64,000 bases of DNA from a bacterium (lineage in GTDB: Bacteria > Myxococcota > UBA727 > JAUIJE01): the NCBI GenBank assembly GCA_030431455.1, contig JAUIJE010000001.1, forward strand, positions 744,001-808,000. Reading direction: 5' to 3'. The notes below the pieces were generated by a model. The model was not told the DNA's origin and searched no databases. It worked only from the letters and a program-made list of their open reading frames with translations. The stretch's first letter is position 1. The number at the start of each line of letters is the position of its first letter. Below, piece by piece: positions 34,751 to 43,208 of this stretch. The translations under genes were made by a program, and so were the position numbers.

Positions 34751-35782
34751 ATGACCCGCCCAGTGTCGGTTCGTTTGGCGTCTGTGCTGCTCGCCGCCCT
34801 GCTCGGGGTGGCGGGTGGTGCCATGACCGCTTGTCCCGCGGACTCTGGCGACGGGGACGGAGATGGCGACGGGGACGGAGATGGCGACGGGGACGGAGAC
34901 GGTGACGGTGACGGTGACGGCGATGGAGACGGCGATGGAGACGGCGATGGAGACGGCGACGGCGACATCAGCTGTGACATGAAGTCGACGTACGTCGAGC
35001 GCATCACCGGCTTCGCGGTCGACGAAGCCGGGGTGGGCCTCGACGGGGCCCTGTCCCAAGCGTGCCTCCGGCTCAACACCGGCAACCTCGTGTGTCTCGC
35101 CCCCACCGGCACCGGGGCGGACGGGAGCTTTTCCATCGACGTGACCCCCGCGGCCCGGTGCGTGCTGCAGGCCACCGCGCGCACCTTCGTGGCCGGGGCG
35201 AACAAGACCACCGCCTACTGCCGCATGACCCTCGAGACCGACGACGAGGACACGCTTCCCGCGGCCGCGCCGTACACCCTGTACGACACCGTGCCGGCCA
35301 CCACGTTGCCCCCGGTGGGCGACGCGGACGCGGTGCGGACGGTGGTGTTCGACGACGGGCTCGAGGTCGACTTCGTGCCCGGCCGGTACTTCGGCAACGC
35401 CGCGGACGACTATGACCGGTTGGCCGCGCGCCGGCTGGATCCCGCGGTTGACGACATCTGTCTGTTCGAGGACGAGGACCCCATCGACGCGGTGTACGGT
35501 TTGTCGCCCGAGGGCAACATCATCAACGGCGCGTTCGACCTGCGCATCCCCAACCACCAAGGTCTCGACCCCGGGACCGAGGTCGAGATGATTGTGCTCG
35601 GGGCGCTGTCCTGCACGCTCAACGACGCCGACCCCGACAACGGTGTCGATGCCACCGTCGTCGAGGAAGGCCACTGGGAACCGTTCGGCATCGGCACGGT
35701 CTCCGCCGACGGCGCGACGATCGAAGCCGCGGGGGACAACGCCCTGCCGTGCTGGACCTGGTTCGGCTACCGGGCGCCATGA
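34751..35782 (+). CDS. Gly-Asp-linker lipoprotein with carboxypeptidase-like domain
   Basis: A 343-residue lipoprotein (MTAC, Cys28) with a (Gly-Asp)n spacer at about 33-72. The following part (YVERITGFAVDEAGVGLDGALSQACLRLNTGN) reads like a carboxypeptidase-regulatory/transthyretin-like beta-sandwich; the C-terminal part is unrecognised. It lies 10 bp after the redox lipoprotein and its stop overlaps the adenosyltransferase start (ATGA). No SD is obvious, so translation is probably coupled to the upstream gene. Confidence 0.72.
   Translation: MTRPVSVRLASVLLAALLGVAGGAMTACPADSGDGDGDGDGDGDGDGDGDGDGDGDGDGDGDGDGDGDGDGDISCDMKSTYVERITGFAVDEAGVGLDGALSQACLRLNTGNLVCLAPTGTGADGSFSIDVTPAARCVLQATARTFVAGANKTTAYCRMTLETDDEDTLPAAAPYTLYDTVPATTLPPVGDADAVRTVVFDDGLEVDFVPGRYFGNAADDYDRLAARRLDPAVDDICLFEDEDPIDAVYGLSPEGNIINGAFDLRIPNHQGLDPGTEVEMIVLGALSCTLNDADPDNGVDATVVEEGHWEPFGIGTVSADGATIEAAGDNALPCWTWFGYRAP
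34847..34966 (+). repeat. GGNGAY hexanucleotide tract
   Basis: About 20 units. Alternation of GGCGATGGAGAC and GGGGACGGAGAT forms a visible 12-bp higher-order repeat, which suggests recent expansion of double units. Confidence 0.9.
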
Positions 35783-36357
35783 AGCTGTACACCCGCACCG
35801 GGGACGCAGGGGAGACCGGCCTGTTCGGCGGCGAGCGGGTACCTAAGGACCACGCCCGGGTGCGCGCCTACGGCGCGGTGGACGCGGCCAACGCGGTGCT
35901 CGGCTGGTGCCGCGCCGGGCTCGACCCCGACGACGGGCTCGGCCGCGAGCTCGAAGCGATCATGAGCGACCTGTTCGATGTGGGGGCTGAGCTGGCCACC
36001 CCCCCGAGCAAGGAAAAGTCACTGCACGAGCGGTTGACGTCGATGATCGATCCCGTGCGCATCGCGCACCTGGAGTCGCTCATCGACGCGGCCGAGGACG
36101 AGCTCCCCCCGCTTGCCACATTTGTGTTGCCCACCGGGGTCGAGGTCGCGGCCCGCCTGCACGTCGGCCGCACCAAGGTGCGCGAAGCCGAACGCGACGT
36201 GGTCAGCCTCATCGGGGCCGGCCACGAGGTGCGGCCCGAGGTGCTCGGGTACCTCAACCGGCTGAGCGACCTGCTGTTTGCCTGGGCCCGGCTGTGCAAC
36301 CACCGCGCCGGGGTCGCGGACGTGCCCTGGCAGTCGCAAAAGGCGCGACGGGGCTGA
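35779..36357 (+). CDS. PduO-type cob(I)alamin adenosyltransferase
   Basis: A 192-residue enzyme that transfers adenosyl from ATP to cob(I)alamin, making coenzyme B12. The ATP-binding start is YTRTGDAGETGLFGGERVPKD; RTKVREAERDVV and YLNRLSDLLFAWAR complete the family signature. The ATG overlaps the stop of the lipoprotein gene upstream, a surprising operon partner. No B12-dependent mutase gene lies in the window. Confidence 0.93.
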   Translation: MKLYTRTGDAGETGLFGGERVPKDHARVRAYGAVDAANAVLGWCRAGLDPDDGLGRELEAIMSDLFDVGAELATPPSKEKSLHERLTSMIDPVRIAHLESLIDAAEDELPPLATFVLPTGVEVAARLHVGRTKVREAERDVVSLIGAGHEVRPEVLGYLNRLSDLLFAWARLCNHRAGVADVPWQSQKARRG

Positions 36358-36370
36358 GACGGGAGACGCG

Positions 36371-36793
36371 ATGGGCTGGGCCGAGGAGACCGTGCGGTCG
36401 TTCATGGAGGAGAAGATCCCGTTCAACCTCCACCTGGGCATGAAGCTCGCGCACTACGCCCCGGGCGAGGTCCACCTGCTGTTGCCGTTTCAGCCTTCGT
36501 TCATCGGTGACCCTCGTCGACCCGCCCTGCACGGCGGCGTGCTCAGCACCTTGATCGACACCTGCGGCGGGGCCGCGGCGATGAGCGCGATCGACGAGGG
36601 CGAAATGGTGAGCACCGTCGACCTCCGGGTCGATTACCTGCGGCCCGGCCCCCCCACCGACATCACCGCCAAGGCCACCGTGATCCGCCGCGGCAACCGG
36701 GTGTGCCTCACCGAAATCGACGTCGTCGCCGACGGGCCCGACATCATCGCCAAGGGCCGCGCGGCCTATAACATTGTGGCCTCGCGGGGCTGA
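36371..36793 (+). CDS. PaaI-type hotdog-fold thioesterase
   Basis: A 140-residue protein with the hotdog signature LHGGVLSTLIDTCGGAAA and VDLRVDYLRPGP. PaaI-like enzymes hydrolyse acyl- or aryl-CoA thioesters as tetramers. Exact substrate unknown. GGGAGA precedes the ATG at 36371, 13 bp after the adenosyltransferase stop, in the same operon. Confidence 0.9.
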   Translation: MGWAEETVRSFMEEKIPFNLHLGMKLAHYAPGEVHLLLPFQPSFIGDPRRPALHGGVLSTLIDTCGGAAAMSAIDEGEMVSTVDLRVDYLRPGPPTDITAKATVIRRGNRVCLTEIDVVADGPDIIAKGRAAYNIVASRG

Positions 36794-36821
36794 CCGCTCG
36801 CCCCCCCCGGTCGGGGGAACA

Positions 36822-37427
36822 TCACGGGAACACGCCGGCCAACGCGCACCGGCTCGCGTCGTCGACCGCGTCTTCGATCGCGGGGAACATGCCCGCGTAC
36901 TCCGAGCAGCGGCTCACCCACACCAGGTCGTCGTCGGCGCCCTTGCCGATGCGGATGAGCACCTGGTGTTCGCGCAGGGAGAGCACACCCTCGGGGGCCG
37001 AGATGGAGATGCGCACCGTCACCGTCGCGGTGGCCGCGGCCCGGCTCAGCAGCGCGGCCCGGCCCGCGGGGGTCATGTCGTTGAAGATCTCGCCCACTTG
37101 GCGCCGGTTGGCCGCGCGCAGCACCCGCTCGCCGAACATGCGCACCGGCTTTTCCGCCTGCTCATCGGTGCGCGCCTCCAGCGCGATCTTCTCCGCGTCG
37201 ACGATGGCGTAGCCGGCGAACTCAAGCTCGCTGTGCACCAATGTCGTGACCCCCGCGAGGAACGCGTCGTCGCACAGGTCCTCGACCGAACCACACGACG
37301 CGGGCACGACAAGCAAACGCTCCGGGGGAATCGACGCGGCCAAACCGCGCCGGACCTCCGCGGCCGGGGTCTGGCACGACGACAACAGCACCGAGAGCAC
37401 ACCGAGGGCAATGACGCGGGTCCACAT
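36822..37427 (-). CDS. Lipoprotein of unknown function
   Basis: A 201-residue lipoprotein, lipobox LSSC (Cys18). The mature part is an alpha/beta sequence (ERLLVVPASCGSVEDLCDDAF, VTVRISISAPEGVLSLREHQVLIRI) with a pattern somewhat like lipoproteins that act as solvent-exposed factors at the outer membrane; no family is assigned. It follows the sirtuin gene by 30 bp on the same strand and probably shares its transcript. Confidence 0.7.
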   Translation of the reverse strand: MWTRVIALGVLSVLLSSCQTPAAEVRRGLAASIPPERLLVVPASCGSVEDLCDDAFLAGVTTLVHSELEFAGYAIVDAEKIALEARTDEQAEKPVRMFGERVLRAANRRQVGEIFNDMTPAGRAALLSRAAATATVTVRISISAPEGVLSLREHQVLIRIGKGADDDLVWVSRCSEYAGMFPAIEDAVDDASRCALAGVFP

Positions 37428-37457
37428 CGCGCGAGCGTACCGGGGTGGGGCGGGATT

Positions 37458-38258
37458 TCAAGCGTTCTCGACGAGGGCGGGCAACCACTTCGCGGACCGG
37501 CCTTGGAGCCAGATGTCGAACGGGCCAGGCTCGAGCCCGATGCCGATCACCGGCGTGCGCTCGGACCGGGCGAGCAGCGGCAACTGGTTGGCGGGCGCGA
37601 CCTCGCCCGACGTCCCGACCACCACGAGCACGTCAGCATCGTGCACCGCGTGGCGGGCCAGGGTCCAGTCCGGCTCGCGCAGACCCTCGCCGAACAGGAC
37701 CACGCTGGGTCGTCGACGCAAGCGGCCGGTCGGGGTCAGGGACAAGATCGGCCACACCGCACGCAACAGCCGCAGCAGCTTGAACCGTCGGGTGCGGGCC
37801 CGCCGCAGCCGGGCCACCAACCGTTGCAGGTCGGGGCGCTGCAGCCGGCGCACGACGTGCCCGGCGTCGTCGACCACCGAGAACAGGCTGCCATGGATTT
37901 CGTACACCGTGGTGCTGCCCGCGGCCTGGTGGAGACCGTCGACGTTCTGGGTGATGACCGCGACGTCCTTGTGGGGTTGGAGCGCGGCCACCGCCCGGTG
38001 GCCGGGGTTGGGGGCGGCCTGGGCCACCGGCTCAAACACGTCGATGAGAAAATCCGCCACCCGTTCGGGGGCGGTGGTCCCGGTCTTGAGCAGCCCGGTG
38101 AGGGTCGCGAAGTCATCTAGTGGATAGCGGTCCCAGAACCCGCCATCGTCGCGAAAGGTATCGATGCCGCTCTCCTGTGAAGCGCCGGCGCCAGTGAAGA
38201 ATGCGACGCTTTGGGCGCGGGCCAACAGCCCCCGCGCGGCCTCGAGATCATCGCTCAC
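37458..38258 (-). CDS. Sirtuin (Sir2) family protein without zinc-binding cysteines
   Basis: A 266-residue Sir2-fold protein. NAD-binding GAGASQESGI (23-32), TQNVDGLH (103-110), the catalytic-type His122 in EIHGSLF, and VVLFGE (186-191) are all present. The Cys-x2-Cys...Cys-x2-Cys zinc module that normally lies between the His and the FGE motif is absent: the whole protein has no cysteine, and residues 138-183 are an Arg-rich helical stretch (RARTRRFKLLRLLRAVWP). It should still bind NAD and could be a deacylase, NADase or ADP-ribosyltransferase. It is upstream of a lipoprotein gene and divergent from a choice-of-anchor lipoprotein. Confidence 0.85.
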   Translation of the reverse strand: MSDDLEAARGLLARAQSVAFFTGAGASQESGIDTFRDDGGFWDRYPLDDFATLTGLLKTGTTAPERVADFLIDVFEPVAQAAPNPGHRAVAALQPHKDVAVITQNVDGLHQAAGSTTVYEIHGSLFSVVDDAGHVVRRLQRPDLQRLVARLRRARTRRFKLLRLLRAVWPILSLTPTGRLRRRPSVVLFGEGLREPDWTLARHAVHDADVLVVVGTSGEVAPANQLPLLARSERTPVIGIGLEPGPFDIWLQGRSAKWLPALVENA

Positions 38259-38453
38259 GGTCGGGCCTGGTCGTCGACGATGTCGGAATCCTGCCTACAT
38301 CTGCGTACAGCGATCCGCAGTTCGCACCGGGCAAAAAGTGCAGGCTGATCAGCGCTGTGCGGTCTACACCAAAGGTCGACGCGGCCTCGTCAAGGGGCAT
38401 TGCCAGATGGGCGACAGTGTGCGCGTTATCGGACATTCAGCTGGAGACTATAT

Positions 38454-39842
38454 ATGCAACAGACCCTCGCTTCGATTTTGTTCGGTGTGTTCGCGCTGGC
38501 GCTTTCCGCCTGCACCTCCGGGACGGGCACCGAGCCCGAGCCGCAACCCGAAGGCGAGACCGACCCCTGCGAGGAGAACAACCTGTACGGCGACGGCGTC
38601 TGTGACGGCAACTGCCCGCTGCCGGACCCCGATTGCGGCGGGACCACCGGCGACGGGGACGGCGATGGTGACGGGGACGGCGACGGGGATGGCGACGGTG
38701 ACGGTGACGGCGATGGGGACGGCGACGGCGACGGCGACGGGGACGGCGATGGCGACGGGGATGACCCCAACGACCTCGACAACGACGGCGTGCCCAACGC
38801 CAACGACAACTGCCCCGATCACCCCAACACCAACCAGGCGGACTTCGACGAGGACGGGCTGGGCAACGAGTGCGACCCCGACCAAGACAACGACGGCACC
38901 CCCAACCCCGACGACTGCATGCCCTTCGACCCCAACGTCTACCCCGGGGCGGAGGAGATCCTCGACAACCCCATCGACGAGAACTGTGACGGGGTCGCCG
39001 ACAGCATCGTGACCACGCCGCCGGAGTGCACCGGGACCTGCACCGGCACGAGCAACGAAGCCATCCTCTGCGCCATGGAGCTCTGCTACGACAGCAGCAT
39101 TGTGCAGAGCGGCGCGGTCAGCACCCCGCTCGGGGACGACAGCACCAACGCGGCCCTCGCGATCAGCCAATGGGGCAACGGGGGCAACGACCTCGTGCCC
39201 GAGGGCGAGAGCTACTTCGTGATGTCCACCGGCGTGTGGAACGACAGCATTCACAAGTCCGCGCTCCCCGGCGGGACCAGCGCGGATGACCCCTTCTCCG
39301 AGGACGTCGACCAGATGAACGACGTGGTGGAATACACCCTCCACCTCACCGCGCCGGGTGGGGCGGGCGGCTTCTCCATCGAGTACATCTTCATGTCGGT
39401 GGAATACGAGGAGTACATTGGCTCGATCTTCAACGACAAGTTCTACATCGTGCTCAACGCCCCCACGACGACCAACGGCCAAGACCAAGTCATCAACTTC
39501 ACCGACTGCAGCGACCCCGCCAACTACTACGACTTCATGGGACCGGACGGACCGCTTTGCTACATCGCGATCAACTCCGCGTTCTCTGAGCCGTGTGACA
39601 ACCAAACCACCGACATCACCGGCACCGGGTACGAAGCGACCCAGTTCGGCACGTGCAGCTCCCTGTCGGACGCGGGCTCGTCGACGGGCTGGCTGAAGAC
39701 GACCTGGACGATCCAGGGCGGTGAAGAGTTCACGCTGACCTTCCACATCCACGACACCGCGGACGACAGCTGGGACTCGGCGGTTATCCTGGACAACTTC
39801 CGGTGGGAGGGGGCGGGCGCCAAGCCCGGCACCGAACAGTGA
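38454..39842 (+). CDS. Gly-Asp-linker lipoprotein with TSP3-like and choice-of-anchor L domains
   Basis: A 462-residue lipoprotein (LSAC, Cys20). A small Cys-rich segment ([16 protein letters not shown]) precedes a (Gly-Asp)n spacer (about 66-103). Next come TSP3-like repeats ([15 protein letters not shown]) and a MopE-like metal-binding motif ([16 protein letters not shown]). The C-terminal ~280 residues match the choice-of-anchor L type ([27 protein letters not shown]). ATG at 38454 has GGAG 8 nt upstream, in an A/T-rich stretch. It ends in the surface-exposed module rather than a sorting signal, so the lipid is the anchor. Confidence 0.82.
   Translation: MQQTLASILFGVFALALSACTSGTGTEPEPQPEGETDPCEENNLYGDGVCDGNCPLPDPDCGGTTGDGDGDGDGDGDGDGDGDGDGDGDGDGDGDGDGDGDGDDPNDLDNDGVPNANDNCPDHPNTNQADFDEDGLGNECDPDQDNDGTPNPDDCMPFDPNVYPGAEEILDNPIDENCDGVADSIVTTPPECTGTCTGTSNEAILCAMELCYDSSIVQSGAVSTPLGDDSTNAALAISQWGNGGNDLVPEGESYFVMSTGVWNDSIHKSALPGGTSADDPFSEDVDQMNDVVEYTLHLTAPGGAGGFSIEYIFMSVEYEEYIGSIFNDKFYIVLNAPTTTNGQDQVINFTDCSDPANYYDFMGPDGPLCYIAINSAFSEPCDNQTTDITGTGYEATQFGTCSSLSDAGSSTGWLKTTWTIQGGEEFTLTFHIHDTADDSWDSAVILDNFRWEGAGAKPGTEQ
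38649..38763 (+). repeat. GGNGAY hexanucleotide tract
   Basis: About 19 units encode the spacer of the choice-of-anchor lipoprotein. The mix of GGTGAC, GGCGAT and GGGGAC units is irregular, unlike the 12-bp double units at 34847-34966. Confidence 0.9.
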
Positions 39843-40187
39843 AGCACACCTGACGCGGCCCCAGAACGCCGATGCCCGCGTTGCTCCGCTCCTCGGTCGG
39901 TCACGTACCTCATGTACGCTCCCTCCCTGCGGTGCTCGCGCCTTGGCCTCGACGCCCTCGAACCGCCTCAGGCGCACTTCACACCGGCGCTGTGTGTTAG
40001 GCGCTCACCGCGAAGCGTGAGCGGAGCGAGCCGCAACACCGTGGCGAGCCACCGGGACACGGGGCTCGCCACGATTGTTTGTGGGGGCAGCACCTGGGGC
40101 AGGGCAAGGGAAAAACAGGCAGGCGCCTGACGCAGCGGATTTGGCTTGTGGTTTTGTGGGACCCGCGCTCTCCCCCGCCAGCCGCGC
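39843..40187. other. Intergenic region with a hairpin and a possible dispersed repeat
   Basis: No gene is supported in these 345 bp. An 11-bp perfect inverted repeat (40040-40050 with 40063-40073, 12-nt loop) is followed by ATTGTTTGT and may end transcription of the lipoprotein gene. The section 39880-39980 (TCACGTACCTCATGTACGCT and flanks) has the look of dispersed intergenic repeats seen in other genomes, but only one copy is in this window. Confidence 0.4.
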
Positions 40188-40712
40188 TCAGTCCTTGACC
40201 TTCACGAACACGCGGCGGCCGCGGAGGACTTTGCCCATCCCGCGCAGCTCCATCTCGAGGATGCAGTGACCTTGGGGGGCGAGATAGCGGTGGGCGGTCA
40301 TCGTGCCGGTGCTGCCGTCGGCCATCTCGGTGGGGATGACGGTGATGAGGGTGGTCTTTTCCTCCGACCAATGCGACGTCACCGTGACCTCACGCTGGTT
40401 GAGGTCCTTGCTCTGGCTTTTGCGGCCGTCGAAGTAGAGCGTCATGTGTTCGCTGAAGATGAGCGCCTTGCGGTCGATCTCCAGGCGGTCTTTGTGCTGC
40501 ACGATGTCCTGCCGCATCGAGGTGTGCGGGGCGAGCTTGCGGATCATGAAGTTGGCGTCGACGACCTCGAGCAGGGCGGTGGGGTCGGTGCTGCGCTTGA
40601 GGTCGAGTTCCCAGTGCCCGGTGAAGTCGGGGTTTTGGACGCGTGCTTCGGGCGCGGCCGAGGCCACGGTGGCGCACAGCGCCACGACGACGAACAGGAG
40701 GCGGCGGGTCAC
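40188..40712 (-). CDS. Small exported protein of unknown function
   Basis: A 174-residue protein with a signal peptide (LLFVVVALCATVASA) and a beta-rich lipocalin-like mature part (TGHWELDLKRS, MTLYFDGRKSQSKDL, TTLITVIPTEM). It starts with GTG at 40712, overlapping the stop of the CoA-binding gene (GTGA). As the last gene of the metal-permease operon it might bind or buffer a substrate in the periplasm. No catalytic residues were recognised. Confidence 0.7.
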   Translation of the reverse strand: MTRRLLFVVVALCATVASAAPEARVQNPDFTGHWELDLKRSTDPTALLEVVDANFMIRKLAPHTSMRQDIVQHKDRLEIDRKALIFSEHMTLYFDGRKSQSKDLNQREVTVTSHWSEEKTTLITVIPTEMADGSTGTMTAHRYLAPQGHCILEMELRGMGKVLRGRRVFVKVKD

Positions 40713-41218
40713 CAAATCTCCCGGCGTTTGGCGTCGGGGTCGGTCTGGGGGGGCTTGCTGCGCGTGCCCGTGAGCTTGGTGAGGGCCACGTGGGCCTTGC
40801 ACGCGGCGGGGATGTCGCCGTCGAGGTAGTAGATGGGGCAGCGGCCGATCTCGACCACGGTCATGTCGAGCTCGCGCGCCTTTTGCACCGCGTCCCGGTG
40901 GCCGGTGGTGAACGAGAACCACACCCGAGAGCACCCAGCTTGCTTCGCGACCTCCACGCCGCGTACGGCGGTCCGTGGTTTGGTCCAGATGATGGCCAGC
41001 GGGCCGAGGTCGGCGGGCAACTGGGCCACGTCGTTGACCACCGGGCGCCCGGCGGCCTTGCCCCGCGACGTGGTGCGGCCCCCGAGGTCAAAACACGTGA
41101 AGGTGCGGCCGGCTTGCACGTAGGCGGCGAAGCTGAGCGCCGGGAAACGTTCTTCGCTGGAGTCGCCGATGAGCAGGAAGTGGCCGGATTCGTTGATCTC
41201 ACGTTCGAGGGGATGCAT
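40709..41218 (-). CDS. CoA-binding domain protein (YccU-like)
   Basis: A 169-residue single-domain Rossmann protein of the CoA_binding_2 family, shown by FLLIGDSSEERFPALSF, VVNDVAQLPADLGPLAIIW and WFSFTTGHRDAVQKAREL. Family members bind CoA or a nucleotide; few have a known reaction. The ATG at 41218 lies 8 bp past the ZIP-permease stop, and the stop overlaps the next gene (GTGA). It contains three Cys in the second half (GCSRVWF, GRCPIYY, AACKAH). Confidence 0.78.
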   Translation of the reverse strand: MHPLEREINESGHFLLIGDSSEERFPALSFAAYVQAGRTFTCFDLGGRTTSRGKAAGRPVVNDVAQLPADLGPLAIIWTKPRTAVRGVEVAKQAGCSRVWFSFTTGHRDAVQKARELDMTVVEIGRCPIYYLDGDIPAACKAHVALTKLTGTRSKPPQTDPDAKRREIW

Positions 41219-41226
41219 GGCGCCGC

Positions 41227-43095
41227 CTAGGAACAACAGCCGCGGTCCGGTGCGACGGGCGGCGGCGGGTCGTGGTCGTGGTCGTGATGGTCGTGGTCGT
41301 GGTGGTCGTGGTGGTGATGGTCGTGGTCGTGGTGATGATGGTCGTGCCCGTGCCCATGACCGTGGTCGTGACCGCCCAAGTGCAACACCGGGTGCAAAAA
41401 GCCCGACGGCCCCCGGCGCAACACGCTGAACAGCACCCCGGCGAGGAACAGCACCGCGCTGGCCACGCCGAGGAGCGACCCGCTCTCGTGCAGGTGGCCG
41501 GCGCGGGCCACGGTGGGGCCGGCCTCGGGCAGCACCGCGTTGGTCAAAAACCCGAGCGCGATGGCCCCGGCGGTGACGAGGCCGGCGAACGCGGCCGCGG
41601 TCTTGCGCGAATGCAACTGCGCGAGGGTGCCCAGGGTGGTCACGTTGGTGGCCGGGCCCGCGAGCAGGAAGGTCAACACCGCGCCGGGGGACAGGCCGGC
41701 CACGAGCAGGGCCGCGGCGAGCGGGGTCGCGCCCGACGCGCACACGTACAGCGGGGCCCCGAGCAACGCGGCCAACACAATGTCACTTCCCGCGGGCAGC
41801 TGGGCGAGGATGCCGTGCAGGCTGGACGCGTCGATGGCCGCGGCCACCGCGATGCCGGCCACGATCCAGGCCGCGGTGTCGTCGAGGACCTCGACGAAGC
41901 CGTGGCGGAGCGCGGCGAGGATCTTGGCCGGCCACGACCGGTGGGCGACGTCGTGCGCGGCCTCGGCCGGACCGGGGGCGCGGCCGGGCAGGGCGCTGCC
42001 GAGCACGAGGGCGACGCCGAGCGCCACCGCCACCGCCGCGACCACCCGGGCCACGGCCAGCTCGGGGCCGAGCAGGGGAAAGCTGAGCAGCACCGCCTCG
42101 ATGCCGAGCTCGGGGGTCGCGATCAAAAACGCGATCGCCGCGGCCGGGGGCGCGCCCCGGGTGACCAAGCCCTGGTACAGGGGGATGACCCCGCACGAGC
42201 AGATCGGCAGGGGCAGGCCAAACGCGGTGCCGCGCAGGGCCGAGCCAAAAGGGGTCCGGCCTTGCAGCCACCCGCTCGAGGCCTTGGGCAAGAGCACCAC
42301 GAGCACGCCGGCGAGGGCATAGCCGAGCAACAGCGCGGGCGCGGCCTCGACACAGTAGTCCCAAAACCGCGCCGCGTACGTGAGCAGCGGGGACCGCTCC
42401 TCGTCGTGCAACGACAAGGCGAACAGGCCGGCCCCGACGAGCAGGGCCACGGTCTCGACCAGGTGCAGGCCGAGCCCGCGCTCGGTCCGGGGGTGGGCGG
42501 TGCGGTGACCGGTGCGGTGACCGAGCACGTGCAGCAGCGCCCCGCCCATGCCCGCCTGGAACACCGCGACCTTCGGGCCCTCGAGCAGCGAGAGCGCGCC
42601 GTGGCCGAGCTCGAACCCCGCCAATGTCGCTGCAGCCACGAGCACGAGGGCCAGCGCCGCCCCCACCGCGCCCACCCGGGGCTTGAGCAGCCACCACACC
42701 CCGATGGCGAACGGTACCCGGTGGACCACCACCGCGAAGCCCACGTCGTCATCCGGGGCGTGCACGGCCACACCGTCGAGCACGACGTGGACGAGCAGCG
42801 CCACGAAGGCGAGCGCGATGAACGCCCCGTGGATGCCCTGCACCGAGATGCGCGTGACCCGCTCGAGCAGGGTCAGGGCCGCGAACCCCAGGGCGGCCGC
42901 GGCCACCGCCATCCAGCCCGCGGTCGCGGTCGCTTCGGGGAGAATGCCGAACAGCACCAGCGCGCCCACCGTGCCGATCACAAACCCGTCGAGCGCGGGG
43001 AGGATGCGGCGCCGGTGCACGGCCAGCTCATAGACGAGCGGCCCGAGCAGCAGCGCGAACAGCGAAGCCCACAAAAACCAACTGGCATCGAACAT
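41227..43095 (-). CDS. ZIP-like/SO_0444-type permease fusion with His-Asp-rich tail
   Basis: A 622-residue membrane protein. The N-terminal ~250 residues hold about eight helices with ZIP-like motifs: HVVLDG (103-108) and HRVPFAIG (125-132), the latter with Arg where ZIP transporters have Glu. The C-terminal ~330 residues are a permease of the SO_0444 Cu/Zn-efflux type, with PICSCGVIP (Cys299, Cys301) and a matching half LYVCASGATPLAAALL. The last ~40 residues are mostly His and Asp, a metal-chelating tail, ending GCCS. It probably moves zinc or copper across the inner membrane. The start may be 43095 or 43104. It is divergent from a MarR regulator. Confidence 0.82.
   Translation of the reverse strand: MFDASWFLWASLFALLLGPLVYELAVHRRRILPALDGFVIGTVGALVLFGILPEATATAGWMAVAAAALGFAALTLLERVTRISVQGIHGAFIALAFVALLVHVVLDGVAVHAPDDDVGFAVVVHRVPFAIGVWWLLKPRVGAVGAALALVLVAAATLAGFELGHGALSLLEGPKVAVFQAGMGGALLHVLGHRTGHRTAHPRTERGLGLHLVETVALLVGAGLFALSLHDEERSPLLTYAARFWDYCVEAAPALLLGYALAGVLVVLLPKASSGWLQGRTPFGSALRGTAFGLPLPICSCGVIPLYQGLVTRGAPPAAAIAFLIATPELGIEAVLLSFPLLGPELAVARVVAAVAVALGVALVLGSALPGRAPGPAEAAHDVAHRSWPAKILAALRHGFVEVLDDTAAWIVAGIAVAAAIDASSLHGILAQLPAGSDIVLAALLGAPLYVCASGATPLAAALLVAGLSPGAVLTFLLAGPATNVTTLGTLAQLHSRKTAAAFAGLVTAGAIALGFLTNAVLPEAGPTVARAGHLHESGSLLGVASAVLFLAGVLFSVLRRGPSGFLHPVLHLGGHDHGHGHGHDHHHHDHDHHHHDHHDHDHHDHDHDPPPPVAPDRGCCS
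41270..41375 (-). repeat. His-Asp codon repeat (CAYGAC) in the permease tail
   Basis: A degenerate CAYGAC/CACCAY tract on the minus strand encodes the chelating tail. Units of 6 and 15 bp are visible, so its length may vary between strains. Confidence 0.75.
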
Positions 43096-43208
43096 GGCGG
43101 TCATCCAGTCTATCGCACGAAACCGCGTCCGGCGCGACGCCCCGCAGCCAAGACGCGGCAAACCCGCGCCGGCTTGCTATAACAATCCGACCCGCCCCCG
43201 AGGAGCCG

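Noticed and set aside
39880-40080. tRNA or small RNA gene
   Set aside because: The 11-bp hairpin does not fit a cloverleaf, no CCA or T-loop sequence is present, and no promoter is evident; a terminator-like role is simpler.
41270-41375. Possible non-coding repeat array
   Set aside because: It is in frame with the permease and encodes a His/Asp tail consistent with metal transporters.
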